Assembly (NCBI GenBank): GCA_963778895.1
Contig: CAVZVZ010000001.1
Span: forward strand, 412,568-476,567
Length of the DNA: 64,000 nt
From: CAVZVZ01 sp963778895
Lineage (GTDB): Bacteria > Actinomycetota > Acidimicrobiia > Acidimicrobiales > Acidimicrobilacustridaceae
Direction: 5' to 3'
Shown here: positions 55,102 through 64,000 of the stretch, piece by piece
Numbering within the stretch: position 1 is the first letter of the stretch
Layout: every line of letters begins with the position of its first letter
Program-made: the position numbers and the translations under genes
Notes under the pieces: generated by a model
Database searches by the model: none
Told to the model about the DNA's origin: nothing
What the model saw: only the letters and a program-made list of their open reading frames with translations

Positions 55102-57926
55102 ATGCGGTCGATGCTGTGTGGCCGAGGGGCGGAGCTGGAGGTGCTGTCGACAGTCCTGTCGGCACCCAGCGCGGGCGCGAGCGCGGCGCTGGTCATCCGG
55201 GGTGAACCCGGAGTCGGCAAGACCGCACTCGTGGCTCATGTCCTTCGCCAGGTCATGGCCGAGAGACCGGACGTGACGCTGCTGACCACCACGGCGGCCC
55301 CGACCGAGTCCTGTCTCGGCTTCGGGGGCCTGCTCGGGGTGCTGCGACCGGTGCTCGACGGTCTCGACGCGCTTCCCGCTCGCCAGGCTGCCGCTCTCCG
55401 TAGCGCGTTCGCGCTCGGCCCGGCGACAGAACCCGACCGGTTCGCCGTGGCGACCGCGACGCTGGGTCTGCTGGCCGTCGCCGCGCAACGAGGTCCCCTG
55501 ATCGTGTTCATCGACGATTGGCACTGGCTCGACCCCGGCTCGGCCCAGGCCCTGGCCTTCGCGGCGCGTCGCCTGGGCGACGACGCGGTGGCGTTCGTCG
55601 CGACGGTCCGATCGGGCGAGACCGACGCGGTGCCCCTGGACGGACTGCCGGTGCTCGACCTGGCCGGGCTGGACCTCGCCGGCGCCGCCGAGATGGCCGA
55701 CGGCACCGGCGACGAGATCGAGCCGGGCGTCCTCGCCGAGCTCGTGGCGCGCACGTCGGGCAACCCGCTGGCCTTGCAGGAATCGATCGCCCAGCTCGGC
55801 CCGCTGGTGCGCCGAGGGCCTGCACCCGCTGCCCGAGCACATGTCGGTCAGCGAGGACGTCGCCGCCGCGCTGCTGCAACGCGTGCGGGCGCTTCCCGAA
55901 TCGGTGTCGTTGGCCCTGACCGTCGCCGCGTTCGAGAGCCAGGGCTCTCGCTCGGTCATCGACGCGGCCGTAGGCGGCGACTCGAGCGCGGCGTTGCGCA
56001 CGCGCGGAGGACGCCGGCTTGATCGAGGTCGACCCGGTGTCGGTCCGGTTCTCCCATCCACTGGTGCGCGACGCGCTCGTGTCCTCGACGACACCGGAGC
56101 TTCGCCGCCGGATCCACCGCTCGTTGGCGGTCGCCCTCGAGGCGACCGGGCACCGCGACCAAGCGACCGTCCACTTCGGTGAGTCGGCCGAGGGCCCCGA
56201 CGACGAGATCGCCGATCGGCTCGAAGCGCTGTCGGTGCAGGCGGCCCACCGCGGAGACCATGGCGTGGCGTCGACGCTCGCGTGGCGAGCCGGCGCGTTG
56301 CGCACCGATCGCGACCGGCGCGCACGCGACTGGCTGCGCTCCGGGACCGAGGCCGCCACCGCCGGCATCACGTACGGGGCGAGGCTCGAGGCCGCGCTGG
56401 AGGAGACCGATGATCCGTCGCTCATCGCCGAGATCCACGTCACGCGCGCCCGGCTGGCGACGCTCGCCGGTGATCCCGACTTCGCCGCCGAGCTGCTCGG
56501 CTCGCACGGCGAGACGATCATCGCCGCCTCCCCGTTCCTCGGTGCCGTCCTGACCGCGCTCGCCGGCTCGTGCGCGTGGATGCGCGCCGACGGGCACCAC
56601 CACGAAAGTCCTGGCCGATCAAGCGGTGGCGCTGGTCGGCGGGCAGGTCACCGCGGAAATGGCGCCGATCGCGAACTTCGTGATCCGGGCCGGCGCGGCG
56701 ACGGGCTACGACGATCCCGCCTTGGCCGTGTCGACCGCCCGGATGATCAGGGAGAGCGGTCAGACCGATCTCGCCGGCCTCGACGCTGTTCTGCCTGATG
56801 GTCGCCGACCAGATCGCCGAGGCCGACGCGTTCTACCGCTGGGCGATCGCCGCGGCCCGCGACGCCGGGTCCATCGCCGACGTGGCCTGGCTGCACGGGC
56901 CCGCCACCTGCTTGCTCTGCCGCAGGGCCACCTCGACGCCGCGTACGCCGCGGGGTCCGAGGCGATCGACCTCGCTCCGCTCGTGCTCGGCCCGTTCCCG
57001 GTGGCGCAGGCGCACAGCGCGCTTGCGCTCGTCTCCGCCGTACGCGGTGATCGCGCCCGATGCGAGGAGCACGTCGCCGAGACCTTCCGTCTCGCCACCA
57101 CCGCCGACATCCAGATCGGCTGGCTGGCGGCGCGCCACGCCCGCGCCCTGGCGCTGCTCGGCGACCGCCTGACCGACGCCGCGCTCGACGAGCTCGAGCG
57201 GCTCGCCGCGGATCTCGAACGTCGTGACATCTGCGGCGTCACGATCTTCCCGACCATGCCCGAGCTGGCCGAGACCCTGGCGCGCACGGGACGGACCGGC
57301 GAGGCACGCGACGACGCGAGACACGTGGCGTCGCCGCGTCGGGGTCGACCCGTCGACCCTCAAGGCCGCGACCTTGGCCCGACTCGACGCGACTCTGCGC
57401 CGACTCCGTCGACGAGTCCGACGACTGCTTCGCGACCGCGCAGGCACTGTTCGCGGAGGTGCCGTACCCCTTCGAGCTGGCCCGGACCCAGCTGTATCGG
57501 GGCGAGCGGCTGCGACGGGCCGGGCGCCGCCGCGACGCGGCCAAGGCGCTGTACGAGGCCCGAGCGGGATTCGAAGAGCTCGGCGCCCGGGCCTGGCGGG
57601 CCCAGGCCGACGCCGAGCTTCGGGCCCTCGGCCTTCGACCGAAGGCGACCACGTCCGCCGGTGACCTGCCAGGCGAGGCGCTCAGCCCCCAGGAGTACCA
57701 GGTGGCGATGGCCGCCTCGGGCGGCGCGGCCACCCGGGACATCGCGGCGTCGCTGTTCATCTCACCCAAGACCGTCGAGGCCCACCTGACGCGGATCTAC
57801 CGCAAGCTCGGGGTGTCCTCCAAGGCGCAGCTCGTCGCGACAGTCGGGTCGACCGACTGGCCGGCGTCCGACCGCCATCCGGCATACACCTCCGGTCCAC
57901 GACGCCGGGTTACCCTGCGTCGGTGA
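55102..57926 (+). CDS. Large ATP-binding LuxR-family (LAL/MalT-like) regulator (about seven frame changes)
   Basis: About 940 residues. From ATG 55102: MRSMLCGRGAELEVLSTVLS; Walker A VIRGEPGVGKTALVAHVL; Walker B GPLIVFIDDWHWLDPGSAQA; a helical TPR-like middle; and a C-terminal LuxR helix-turn-helix ALSPQEYQVAMAASGGAATR with ISPKTVEAHLTRIYRKLGV. Shifts are needed near 55825, 56008, 56605, 56795, 56933, 57315 and 57410. Pieces on both sides of each shift fit one LAL protein (for example SVSLALTVAAFESQGSRSVI, IEVDPVSVRFSHPLVRDALV, QGHLDAAYAAGSEAIDLAPL). The high number of shifts leaves open whether this gene is truly decayed. It probably senses a catabolite and regulates the divergent transport operon; inference from position. 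Confidence 0.85.
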
Positions 57927-59283
57927 CCGGCTACGAGGAGCTTCGGGCGCGCCACGTCGCCCTGGCGGACAGCCTCCTCGAGGATCACGTCGCACGAGAT
58001 CTCGTGGTCGCCCGCGGAGCTCGCGGCCGAGCAACGCCGTGCCCTCCGGGCCCTCCTCGGCGTGGCGTCCGCCCGATCCGCCTGGCACCGAGAGCGGCTG
58101 GCGGGGATCGATCTCGACAGCGTGACGGTCGAGGACATCGAGACCCTGCCGGTGATGACCAAGTCGGACCTCATGGACAACTTCGACGACATCGTCACCG
58201 ATCGGCGTCTTGGCCGGGCGCGTGTGCGAGACCACCTGGAGCGTCTCGTCGGCGACGCGTATCTCTTCGACGAGTTCCACGTCGTCGCCTCCGGCGGCTC
58301 GAGCGGTCAACGAGGCGTGTTCGTCTACGGCTGGGAAGCGTGGGCGATCTGCTACCTGTCCGTCGTTCGCTTCCAGGTGCGGGACTGGTTCAGCGATCCG
58401 GAGCTCGCCGACGTTCCCCGCGTGGCCGCGGTCGTGGCCGCGGCACAAGGCCACGCACATCTCCGGAGCCCTCGGCCGAACCTTCTCGGGAACGGGAACC
58501 ACGCGTCACTTCCTGCCCGTGACCCTGCCTCTCGTGGACATCGTCGCCGGATTGAACGAGGTGCAACCGACGATCCTGCAGGGCTACAGCTCGGTGCTCC
58601 ATCGCCTCGCGCTGGAGGCACGCCGCGGCCGGCTGCGCATCCAGCCCCGCCGGATCAACCCCATCTCCGAGCCGCTCGTGCCGGAGACGAGGGCACTGCT
58701 GGACGAGGTCTGGGGTGTTCCCATCACCAACGGCTACGGCATGTCCGAAGGCCTCTTCGCCGGCGGCTGCGCCCACGGCATCCACCTCCCGGACGACCTG
58801 TGCCTCGTCGAGATCGTCGACCGCGACGGACGGGCGGTGCCGCCGGGCCAACTGGGTCAGCGCATCCTCGTCACCAACCTCTACAACCCCGCCCTCCCGT
58901 TGATCCGCTTCGAGGTCACCGACGAGGTGCAGGTCGTCCCCGGGCCGTGCCCGTGCGGTTCGGTGCTTCGACGCATCGGCGATCCGCAAGGCCGCCTCGA
59001 CGACACGTTCGCCTATCCCGACGGCACGACCGTTCATCCCCACGTCTTCCGAGACGTTCTCGGGCAGCATCCGACGCTGGTCGAGTATCAGGTGCGCCAG
59101 ACCGCGCGCGGCGCCGACATCGCGATCGTGACCGCAGGACCGACCGACGAGGCCGCCTTGGCCGGCGGCGTCGCGGCGGCCTTGCGACGCGTCGGCCTGG
59201 CGCAACCCGTCGTCACCACGGACGTCGTCACCGCGATCGACCGCCAGAGCAGCGGCAAGCTCAAACGCTTCGTTCCTCTCTGA
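57923..59283 (+). CDS. PaaK-like adenylate-forming ligase (frame changes near 57997 and 58448)
   Basis: Phenylacetate-CoA ligase family. GTG 57923 overlaps the regulator stop as GTGA: TGYEELRARHVALADSLLED; after a shift near 57997 AWHRERLAGIDLDSVTVEDI, LPVMTKSDLMDNFDDIVTDR and the P-loop VASGGSSGQRGVFVYGW; after a second near 58448 QPTILQGYSSVLHRLALEAR, ITNGYGMSEG, the adenylate-binding region, PLIRFEVTDEV, and the C-terminal lysine in RQSSGKLKRFVPL. About 453 residues. Would activate an aryl or alkyl acid to its CoA thioester; consistent with an organic-acid catabolic locus. Confidence 0.86.
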
Positions 59284-59314
59284 GGTCAACCGAGAGGCGA
59301 AGGCGGCCGCGAGG

Positions 59315-60553
59315 TCAGCGGCGGAGGAGGTCCTTGGCGATGTGGGTGATCTGGATCTCGTCGGTGCCGGCGTAGATCTGCAGGACCTTGGCGTCGCGAG
59401 CCAGCTGTTCGACCTGGAATTCGGCCATGTAACCGTTGCCCCCGAAGAGCTGAACGGCCTCCATCGCGACCTCGGTGGCCGCCCGGGCCGAGTACAGCTT
59501 CATGGCCGAAGCCTCGGCGAGGCTCAGGCCTTTGCCCGCCGCCCCCATCTCGATGAAGCGGAACACCAAGTTCTGCACGTTCAGCCGGTGCATCTCCATG
59601 CGGGCCAGCTTCTCCTGGATCAGCTGGAAGTTCCCGATGGGCTGGCCGAACTGCACCCGATTCTTGGCGTAGTCGATCGACAGCTCGAGGCACTGTTGGA
59701 TGATCCCGAGCGCCATCGCCGCCACACCGGATCGCTCGATCGAGAACGTGTCCTTGGCGGCTTCGCGCCCTCCCGAGACGACGTCCTCGGTCTCGCCGAC
59801 CAACCGATCGATGCCGACGCGCACGTCGGTGAGGAACAGCTCGCCGGTGGGTGACGAGTGCAGACCCATCTTCTTCAGCGGCTTCGACTGCTCGAGGCCC
59901 GGCATGCCCTTGTCGAGCACGAACGAGAGGATCTTGCGTTGCTCGGGCGGGTTGCCCTCGTCGAGCTTGCAGATGAACACGATCGTGTCGGCGTAGGGCC
60001 CGTTGGTGATGAACGTCTTCGATCCGTTCAGCAGGTACTCGTCGCCGTCGCGCTTCGCGGTCGACTTCATCGAACCGAAGGCATCCGAGCCGGAGTTGGG
60101 CTCGGTGATGGCCCAGGCCCCGATCTTCTCCATCGTGAGCAGTTCGGGGACCCACCGTTCCTTCTGGCGGATCGTGCCGCGACTGTTGATCGCCGCCGAG
60201 GTCAGCCCCATCGACACGCCCATGGCGGTGACCATGCCGGGGCAGTACCGGCACAGCTCGATGATCGGGATCATGGTCAGCGAGGAGTCCCCGCGCCGGG
60301 CGCCGCTTCGGCTTCTCGGGGACGGTCTCACCCTTGGCCTTGGCCTCCTCGACCGACTTCTCGAACTCGATCTGCTTCTTGAATCGATCCCGGGCCATGG
60401 CATCCATGCCGAACGTCGAGAACAGGTTCCGGAGGATGTCGTAGGGCGGAAGATCCCCGTGCTCGAGTTCCCAGACCTGGGGTTTGATCTCTTTTCGATG
60501 AACGACCGAACGGCGTCACGCAGCATGAGCTGCTCATCGGACCACTCGAACAC
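59315..60553 (-). CDS. Acyl-CoA dehydrogenase (frame changes near 60490 and 60297)
   Basis: FAD-dependent acyl-CoA dehydrogenase of about 412 residues. GTG 60551-60553 after GAGGGGGAACC: FEWSDEQLMLRDAVRSFIEK; after a shift near 60490 EIKPQVWELEHGDLPPYDIL and GMDAMARDRFKKQIEFEKSV; a lysine/proline insert EEAKAKGETVPEKPKRR is unusual in this family; after a shift near 60297 IPIIELCRYCPGMVTAMGVS. Then AWAITEPNSGSDAFGSMKST, KNRVQFGQPIGNFQLIQEKL, VQLFGGNGYMAEFQVEQLA and the base Glu in IYAGTDEIQITHIAKDLLRR. Converges with the ligase gene, 31 nt apart. Confidence 0.9.
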   Translation of the reverse strand: MFEWSDEQLMLRDAVRSFIEKRSNPRSGNSSTGIFRPTTSSGTCSRRSAWMPWPGIDSRSRSSSRSRSRRPRPRVRPSPRSRSGARRGDSSLTMIPIIELCRYCPGMVTAMGVSMGLTSAAINSRGTIRQKERWVPELLTMEKIGAWAITEPNSGSDAFGSMKSTAKRDGDEYLLNGSKTFITNGPYADTIVFICKLDEGNPPEQRKILSFVLDKGMPGLEQSKPLKKMGLHSSPTGELFLTDVRVGIDRLVGETEDVVSGGREAAKDTFSIERSGVAAMALGIIQQCLELSIDYAKNRVQFGQPIGNFQLIQEKLARMEMHRLNVQNLVFRFIEMGAAGKGLSLAEASAMKLYSARAATEVAMEAVQLFGGNGYMAEFQVEQLARDAKVLQIYAGTDEIQITHIAKDLLRR

Positions 60554-60759
60554 GGTTCCCCCTCGGGATTCGGGCCCCCGACCGGGGACACCCACAGCGC
60601 CGACCACGCTACGAGCACCCCCGAGATCCGGCCAGTTGCGCCCGGCGTGCCTCGGGAAACGGGCGCAGCGATGGTAATAGTGGTGGCTGCTCGGGCGGAC
60701 TCCCGCGCCCTGAGTCCCTCACGAAAGCCAGGAAAGAATCTAACGATGATCCGGGGTGC
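60554..60759. other. Divergent intergenic region
   Basis: 206 nt between the acyl-CoA dehydrogenase (minus) and the acyltransferase (plus). Expected to hold both promoters. A TAATAGT stretch near 60675 could be a -10 element for the plus-strand gene. No conserved ORF, tRNA or strong hairpin noticed. Confidence 0.35.
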
Positions 60760-63635
60760 ATGTGGCCGTTGCTGACGTGGCCCCGGCGCCTGCGCGCCCA
60801 GCCGACCCCTCGCCCCGCCCCCGTCGATAAGCCCCGCGCCCCGCATCTGCCGTACTTCCCCGCCCTCGACGGCGTGCGAGGCCTGGCCGTGGCGGGAGTG
60901 CTGCTGTTCCACGCGGGGTTCGGCTGGATGGTTGGTGGGTATCTCGGTGTTTCGACGTTCTTCACCCTGTCCGGCTTCCTGATCACCTCGCTCCTGCTCG
61001 CGGAGCGTGCCGCAAACGGCGGCGTCAGCCTCAAGGCGTTCTGGGTGCGTCGCTTCCGGCGTCTCATGCCCGCCGCGCTCGCGTGCCTGATCCTCGCGTT
61101 GCTGCTTCGGCGTGTTCGTCGCCGACGCCATCCAACGCAAGAACCTCGCCGGCGACGTGATCGCATCCCTGGCTTATGTCGCGAACTGGCGCTTCATCTT
61201 TTCGGGCATCTCGTACGCCGATCTGTTCGCGGCCGGCGAATCGCCGGTGCTCCATTTCTGGAGCCTCGCGATCGAGGAGCAGTTCTACTTCATCTATCCG
61301 CTCCTGATCTTCTTCCTCGTCGGCGTGGGCAAGTGGTCGCGCAACGCTACGTACGATCGCCGACGCTTCTGGTTCCACGAGCTCGGCAAGCACTACCGCC
61401 AGATCGTCGGCGTCACGCTCGTCGCGCTGGTCGCGGGCTCGCTCGCCATCACGCTGTTCGCCGGCTTCAGTCAGAACCGCATCTATCTGGGCACCGATAC
61501 GCGGGCATCGGAACTGCTCATCGGCGGTCTCCTCGCGGTCGTGCTGTTCAACGCCAAGGTGACGGGTCGGTTGGCGCGACCCGGGATCGTTCAGCGTGCC
61601 GCGTTGGTTCTCGGACTCGCCGCCCTCATCGGCGCGATCGTGCTGTGGAGCAAGGTGCCCCAGGACGCGTCGTGGCTCTACAAGGGCGGCTTCACGCTCT
61701 ACGCGCTGATCTCGGCCACGCTCATCACCGCCGCGATCCTGCCGGCGGGCCCGGTGGCCTGGTTGCTCGCCTGGAGCCCGCTCCGCCATCTCGGCCGCAT
61801 CTCCTACGGGGTGTACCTCTACCACTGGCCGGTGTTTCTCGCCCTACGCCAAAAGGCGCACATCGACGACTGGCCGCTGCTGCTGATCGGCGGGGCGATC
61901 ACGATCGTTCTGGCCGAGCTCTCGTACCGCTTCCTCGAGATGCCCATCCGGCGCGGCGAGCCGATCTTCCGCGTGCGCCCCATCCGCATCGCCCCGTTCG
62001 CAGCGGTCGGCATCGCGGTCGTCGCGGTGGTGCTCACCGCGACCTCGCCGCCCTCGAACCTCAACTTCGACGGCACGAAGAACCAGCTGGCCGCCCTCGC
62101 CGCCGAGGCCTCGTCGTTGCCCCCGACCACGATCGATCCCGCCGCGCTGCAACCGCCCGCCCAACCGCGCATGGCGACGTTCGGCGACTCGACCGCGCTG
62201 CAGACCAGCTGGGGCCTGGCCAACTACATGAGGAACACCGGCAGCGGCGTGTACGTCGATGGCTTCGCCGGACTCGGCTGCAGCGTGATCCGAACCGAGC
62301 AGAGGCGGGTGCCGGGCTCCGGGATCATCACCAACGACAAGACGTGCAACGATTGGGAGAACGTCTGGAAGCAGAAGGTCGACGCCAACAAGCCGGACAT
62401 CGCCCTGGTGCAATCCGGTGCGTGGGAGATCGTCGACCGGAAGTTGCCCGGTGACGACCAATGGCGCGGGCCAGGCGATCCCAAGTTCGACGACTACCTC
62501 TTCTCGGAGATGACGAAGGCGGTCGACGTCCTGAGCTCCGACGGCGGCATCGTCGTGTGGCTCACGGCCGCACCTCCGGGCACGAAGGCGAACCAGACGG
62601 CCAGCGACGGTTACGACCCCGCCCGGCGGATGGCCCGGTACGACGAGCTCGTGAACCAACTGCCCCAGGCTCGTCCCGGCAAGGTCGTCGTGGTCGACCT
62701 GGCCGACTGGCTCTCGAAGCTCTCACCTGAGCAGGACGCCCACGTCCGGTTCGACGGCGTGCACTTCGCCACGCCCGCCAGCGGCGGGTACGACAGCTCG
62801 AGCGAAGTCGCCGAGGAATACCTCGGGCCCGCCATCCTCGACGCGTGGCGCGATCAATGGACGAAGAATCGCAAAGCCGATCTGTCGGCGGGTCCCCCGG
62901 TTCCGCTGCTCGTGTTGGGCGACGACACGGCCGTCCAGATCAGCGACGGTCTTGCCGCCTGGTCGGACAGTGGCCGGCGGTTCAACGTCACCGACGGGGC
63001 CGTGGCCGGATGCGGGATAGGTGCCGGCGGCTCGCGCCTCGACGGCAATCAACGTGAGCCCGTTCCCGACGCGTGCGCTGACCCGATGCGGCGTTACCTC
63101 ACCGCATTGTTCAACTCGTCGGCGCAGACGGCTCTGGTGACGACGTCGCTGTGGGATGTCACCGACCGTCAGCTGCCGGGCGATTCCACGTGGAGAGCTC
63201 CGGGCGATCCCCTCTGACGACGCGTGGCTCCAAGACCAGATCGCGCAGACCACCGACTACCTGCACAACAACGGTGTAACAAACGTCGTCTGGCTCCTCA
63301 GCCCGCACGTCGACCTCGGTCGGGTGCCCGGGCAGCCGTCACCGGAGTGGAAGTCGAGCGAGCCCACTCGCATCGACCGGCTCAACGATCTGATCAACCA
63401 GGTCGCTGCGACCCGCGACTTCGTCAAGGTGATCGACTACGCCGCGTTCGCGCGTGACTGGCCCAATGGCGAGTTCGACGAGCAGTACCGCCCCGACGGA
63501 GTCACGCCGAACGAGGCCGGCGCGAAATCGATCGCCGATTGGCTGGCCCCTCAGCTCCTCGACCTGCACGCCCAGGCGAAGAACGACCAGGCGGCGGCCG
63601 AAGCTGCCGCGGCCGCACCGGCTGCGACTCCCTGA
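60760..63635 (+). CDS. Acyltransferase-3 (OatA-like) with two C-terminal SGNH-like domains (frame changes near 61105 and 63213)
   Basis: About 957 residues. ATG 60760; acyltransferase-3 membrane domain with PYFPALDGVRGLAVAGVLLF, GYLGVSTFFTLSGFLITSLL, FWVRRFRRLMPAALACLI; after a shift near 61105 FWSLAIEEQFYFIYPLLIFF, RISYGVYLYHWPVFLAL and LAELSYRFLEMPIRRGE. First SGNH domain: ATFGDSTALQTSWGLANYM with the block I Ser, and RFDGVHFATPASGGYDS with the Asp-x-x-His pair. Second SGNH-like domain: LLVLGDDTAVQISDGLAAW, where Ser is Asp, and after a shift near 63213 RPDGVTPNEAGAKSIADWL, where His is Thr. This layout in OatA-type enzymes O-acetylates or O-acylates cell-wall or surface glycans. Confidence 0.88.
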
Positions 63636-63638
63636 CGC

Positions 63639-64000
63639 GTGCACGTCCAGGCCTACGACTTCATCGCGCTGTCACACGGCCGGGCTTCGTCCCGACACCG
63701 TGCTCGAGATCGGCAGCTTGGATGTCAACGGAGGGGTGCGACCGCTCTTCCCGAGCGCGAAGCAGTATCACGGCGTCGACATCGCGCCCGGCCCGGGCGT
63801 GGACGAGGTGGCCGACGCCGCCGAATGGCGTGCCTCGACACTGTTCGACGTCGTCGTGTCGACCGAAGTGCTGGAGCACGCACCGCGATGGCGCGACGTC
63901 GTCACCAACGCATGGCACGCACTACACCCCGGTGGCGTGTTGCTGATGACGTGCGCGACCGAACCCCGCCCGCCCCATTCGGCCGTCGACGGCTGGGACG
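63639..64000 (+). CDS. Class I SAM-dependent methyltransferase (3' end outside window; frame change near 63670)
   Basis: GTG 63639, 3 nt after the acyltransferase stop: VHVQAYDFIA, then after a one-base shift near 63670 CHTAGLRPDTVLEIGSLDVN, with the AdoMet-binding loop EIGSLDVNGG, acidic YHGVDIAPGPGVDEVADAA, the motif FDVVVSTEVLEHAPRWRDVV and HPGGVLLMTCATEPRPPHS. The window ends in this domain. Similar to Methyltransf_11 proteins in polysaccharide loci, consistent with its position after a surface-glycan acyltransferase; the substrate is unknown. Confidence 0.8.
   Translation, partial: MHVQAYDFIALSHGRASSRHRARDRQLGCQRRGATALPEREAVSRRRHRARPGRGRGGRRRRMACLDTVRRRRVDRSAGARTAMARRRHQRMARTTPRWRVADDVRDRTPPAPFGRRRLG

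Overview
This G+C-rich window looks like a chromosome segment from an actinobacterium, most likely of the Acidimicrobiia (class is inference). Lineage markers seen: a mycothiol-ligase gene (mshC), an F420:NADPH reductase, the phosphatidylinositol-mannoside lipid set (pgsA, patA, pimA), a fusA2-type EF-G paralogue, pdxS-pdxT-yebC beside ruvCAB, and many overlapping ATGA/GTGA starts.

Layout. 1-10.4 kb (minus): an intact operon-like run ruvC-ruvA-ruvB-queA-tgt-yajC-secD-secF-apt-relA; relA runs off the left edge. 10.5-15.1 kb: an accessory block between ruvC and yebC (two-gene ABC exporter, an AbiEi/DUF559 protein bracketed by two copies of a 44-nt hairpin repeat, a peroxiredoxin, a sulfotransferase). 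15.1-23.1 kb (minus): yebC-pdxT-pdxS, a DUF3048 lipoprotein, lemA-htpX, and pimA-patA-pgsA. 23.3-28.2 kb: EF-G2, a small DinB-like gene, a two-helix membrane protein and a GT39-like membrane protein. 28-34.3 kb: HIT-thrS, PlsC, mshC, npdG, fabI. 34.3-39.6 kb: DUF6285 plus phosphotransferase, two CNNM/CBS proteins, an ABC ATPase and a SRPBCC protein. 39.6-44.3 kb: a thiamine operon (TPP riboswitch, thiN, thiB, thiP, thiQ). 44.4-47.4 kb: glutamine cyclotransferase, acyl-CoA dehydrogenase, NAD-dependent epimerase. 47.4-60.6 kb: a catabolic/uptake island with an amidohydrolase, a LivH-LivM-LivG triple fusion, an MFS-LivF fusion and a lipoprotein substrate-binding protein on the minus strand; a divergent giant LuxR-type regulator with a PaaK-like ligase; and a second acyl-CoA dehydrogenase. 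60.7-64 kb: an OatA-like acyltransferase with two SGNH-like domains, and a methyltransferase cut by the right edge.

Sequence quality. More than 20 recognisable genes are read correctly only by changing frame one or more times, always with conserved protein continuing across the shift. The first 10.4 kb and about 29.4-41.2 kb are clean. The best explanation is uncorrected single-base indels in the assembly, not mass pseudogenisation. For these genes the coordinates span the whole gene and frame changes are listed. No tRNA, rRNA, CRISPR array or insertion sequence was seen.

The most unusual observations are the MFS-LivF and LivHMG fusions in one operon, three genes whose well-placed start is a near-cognate codon (CTG, CTG, ATC) exactly six bases after GGAG, the hairpin-bracketed DUF559 gene, and an acyltransferase whose second SGNH copy has lost its catalytic residues.
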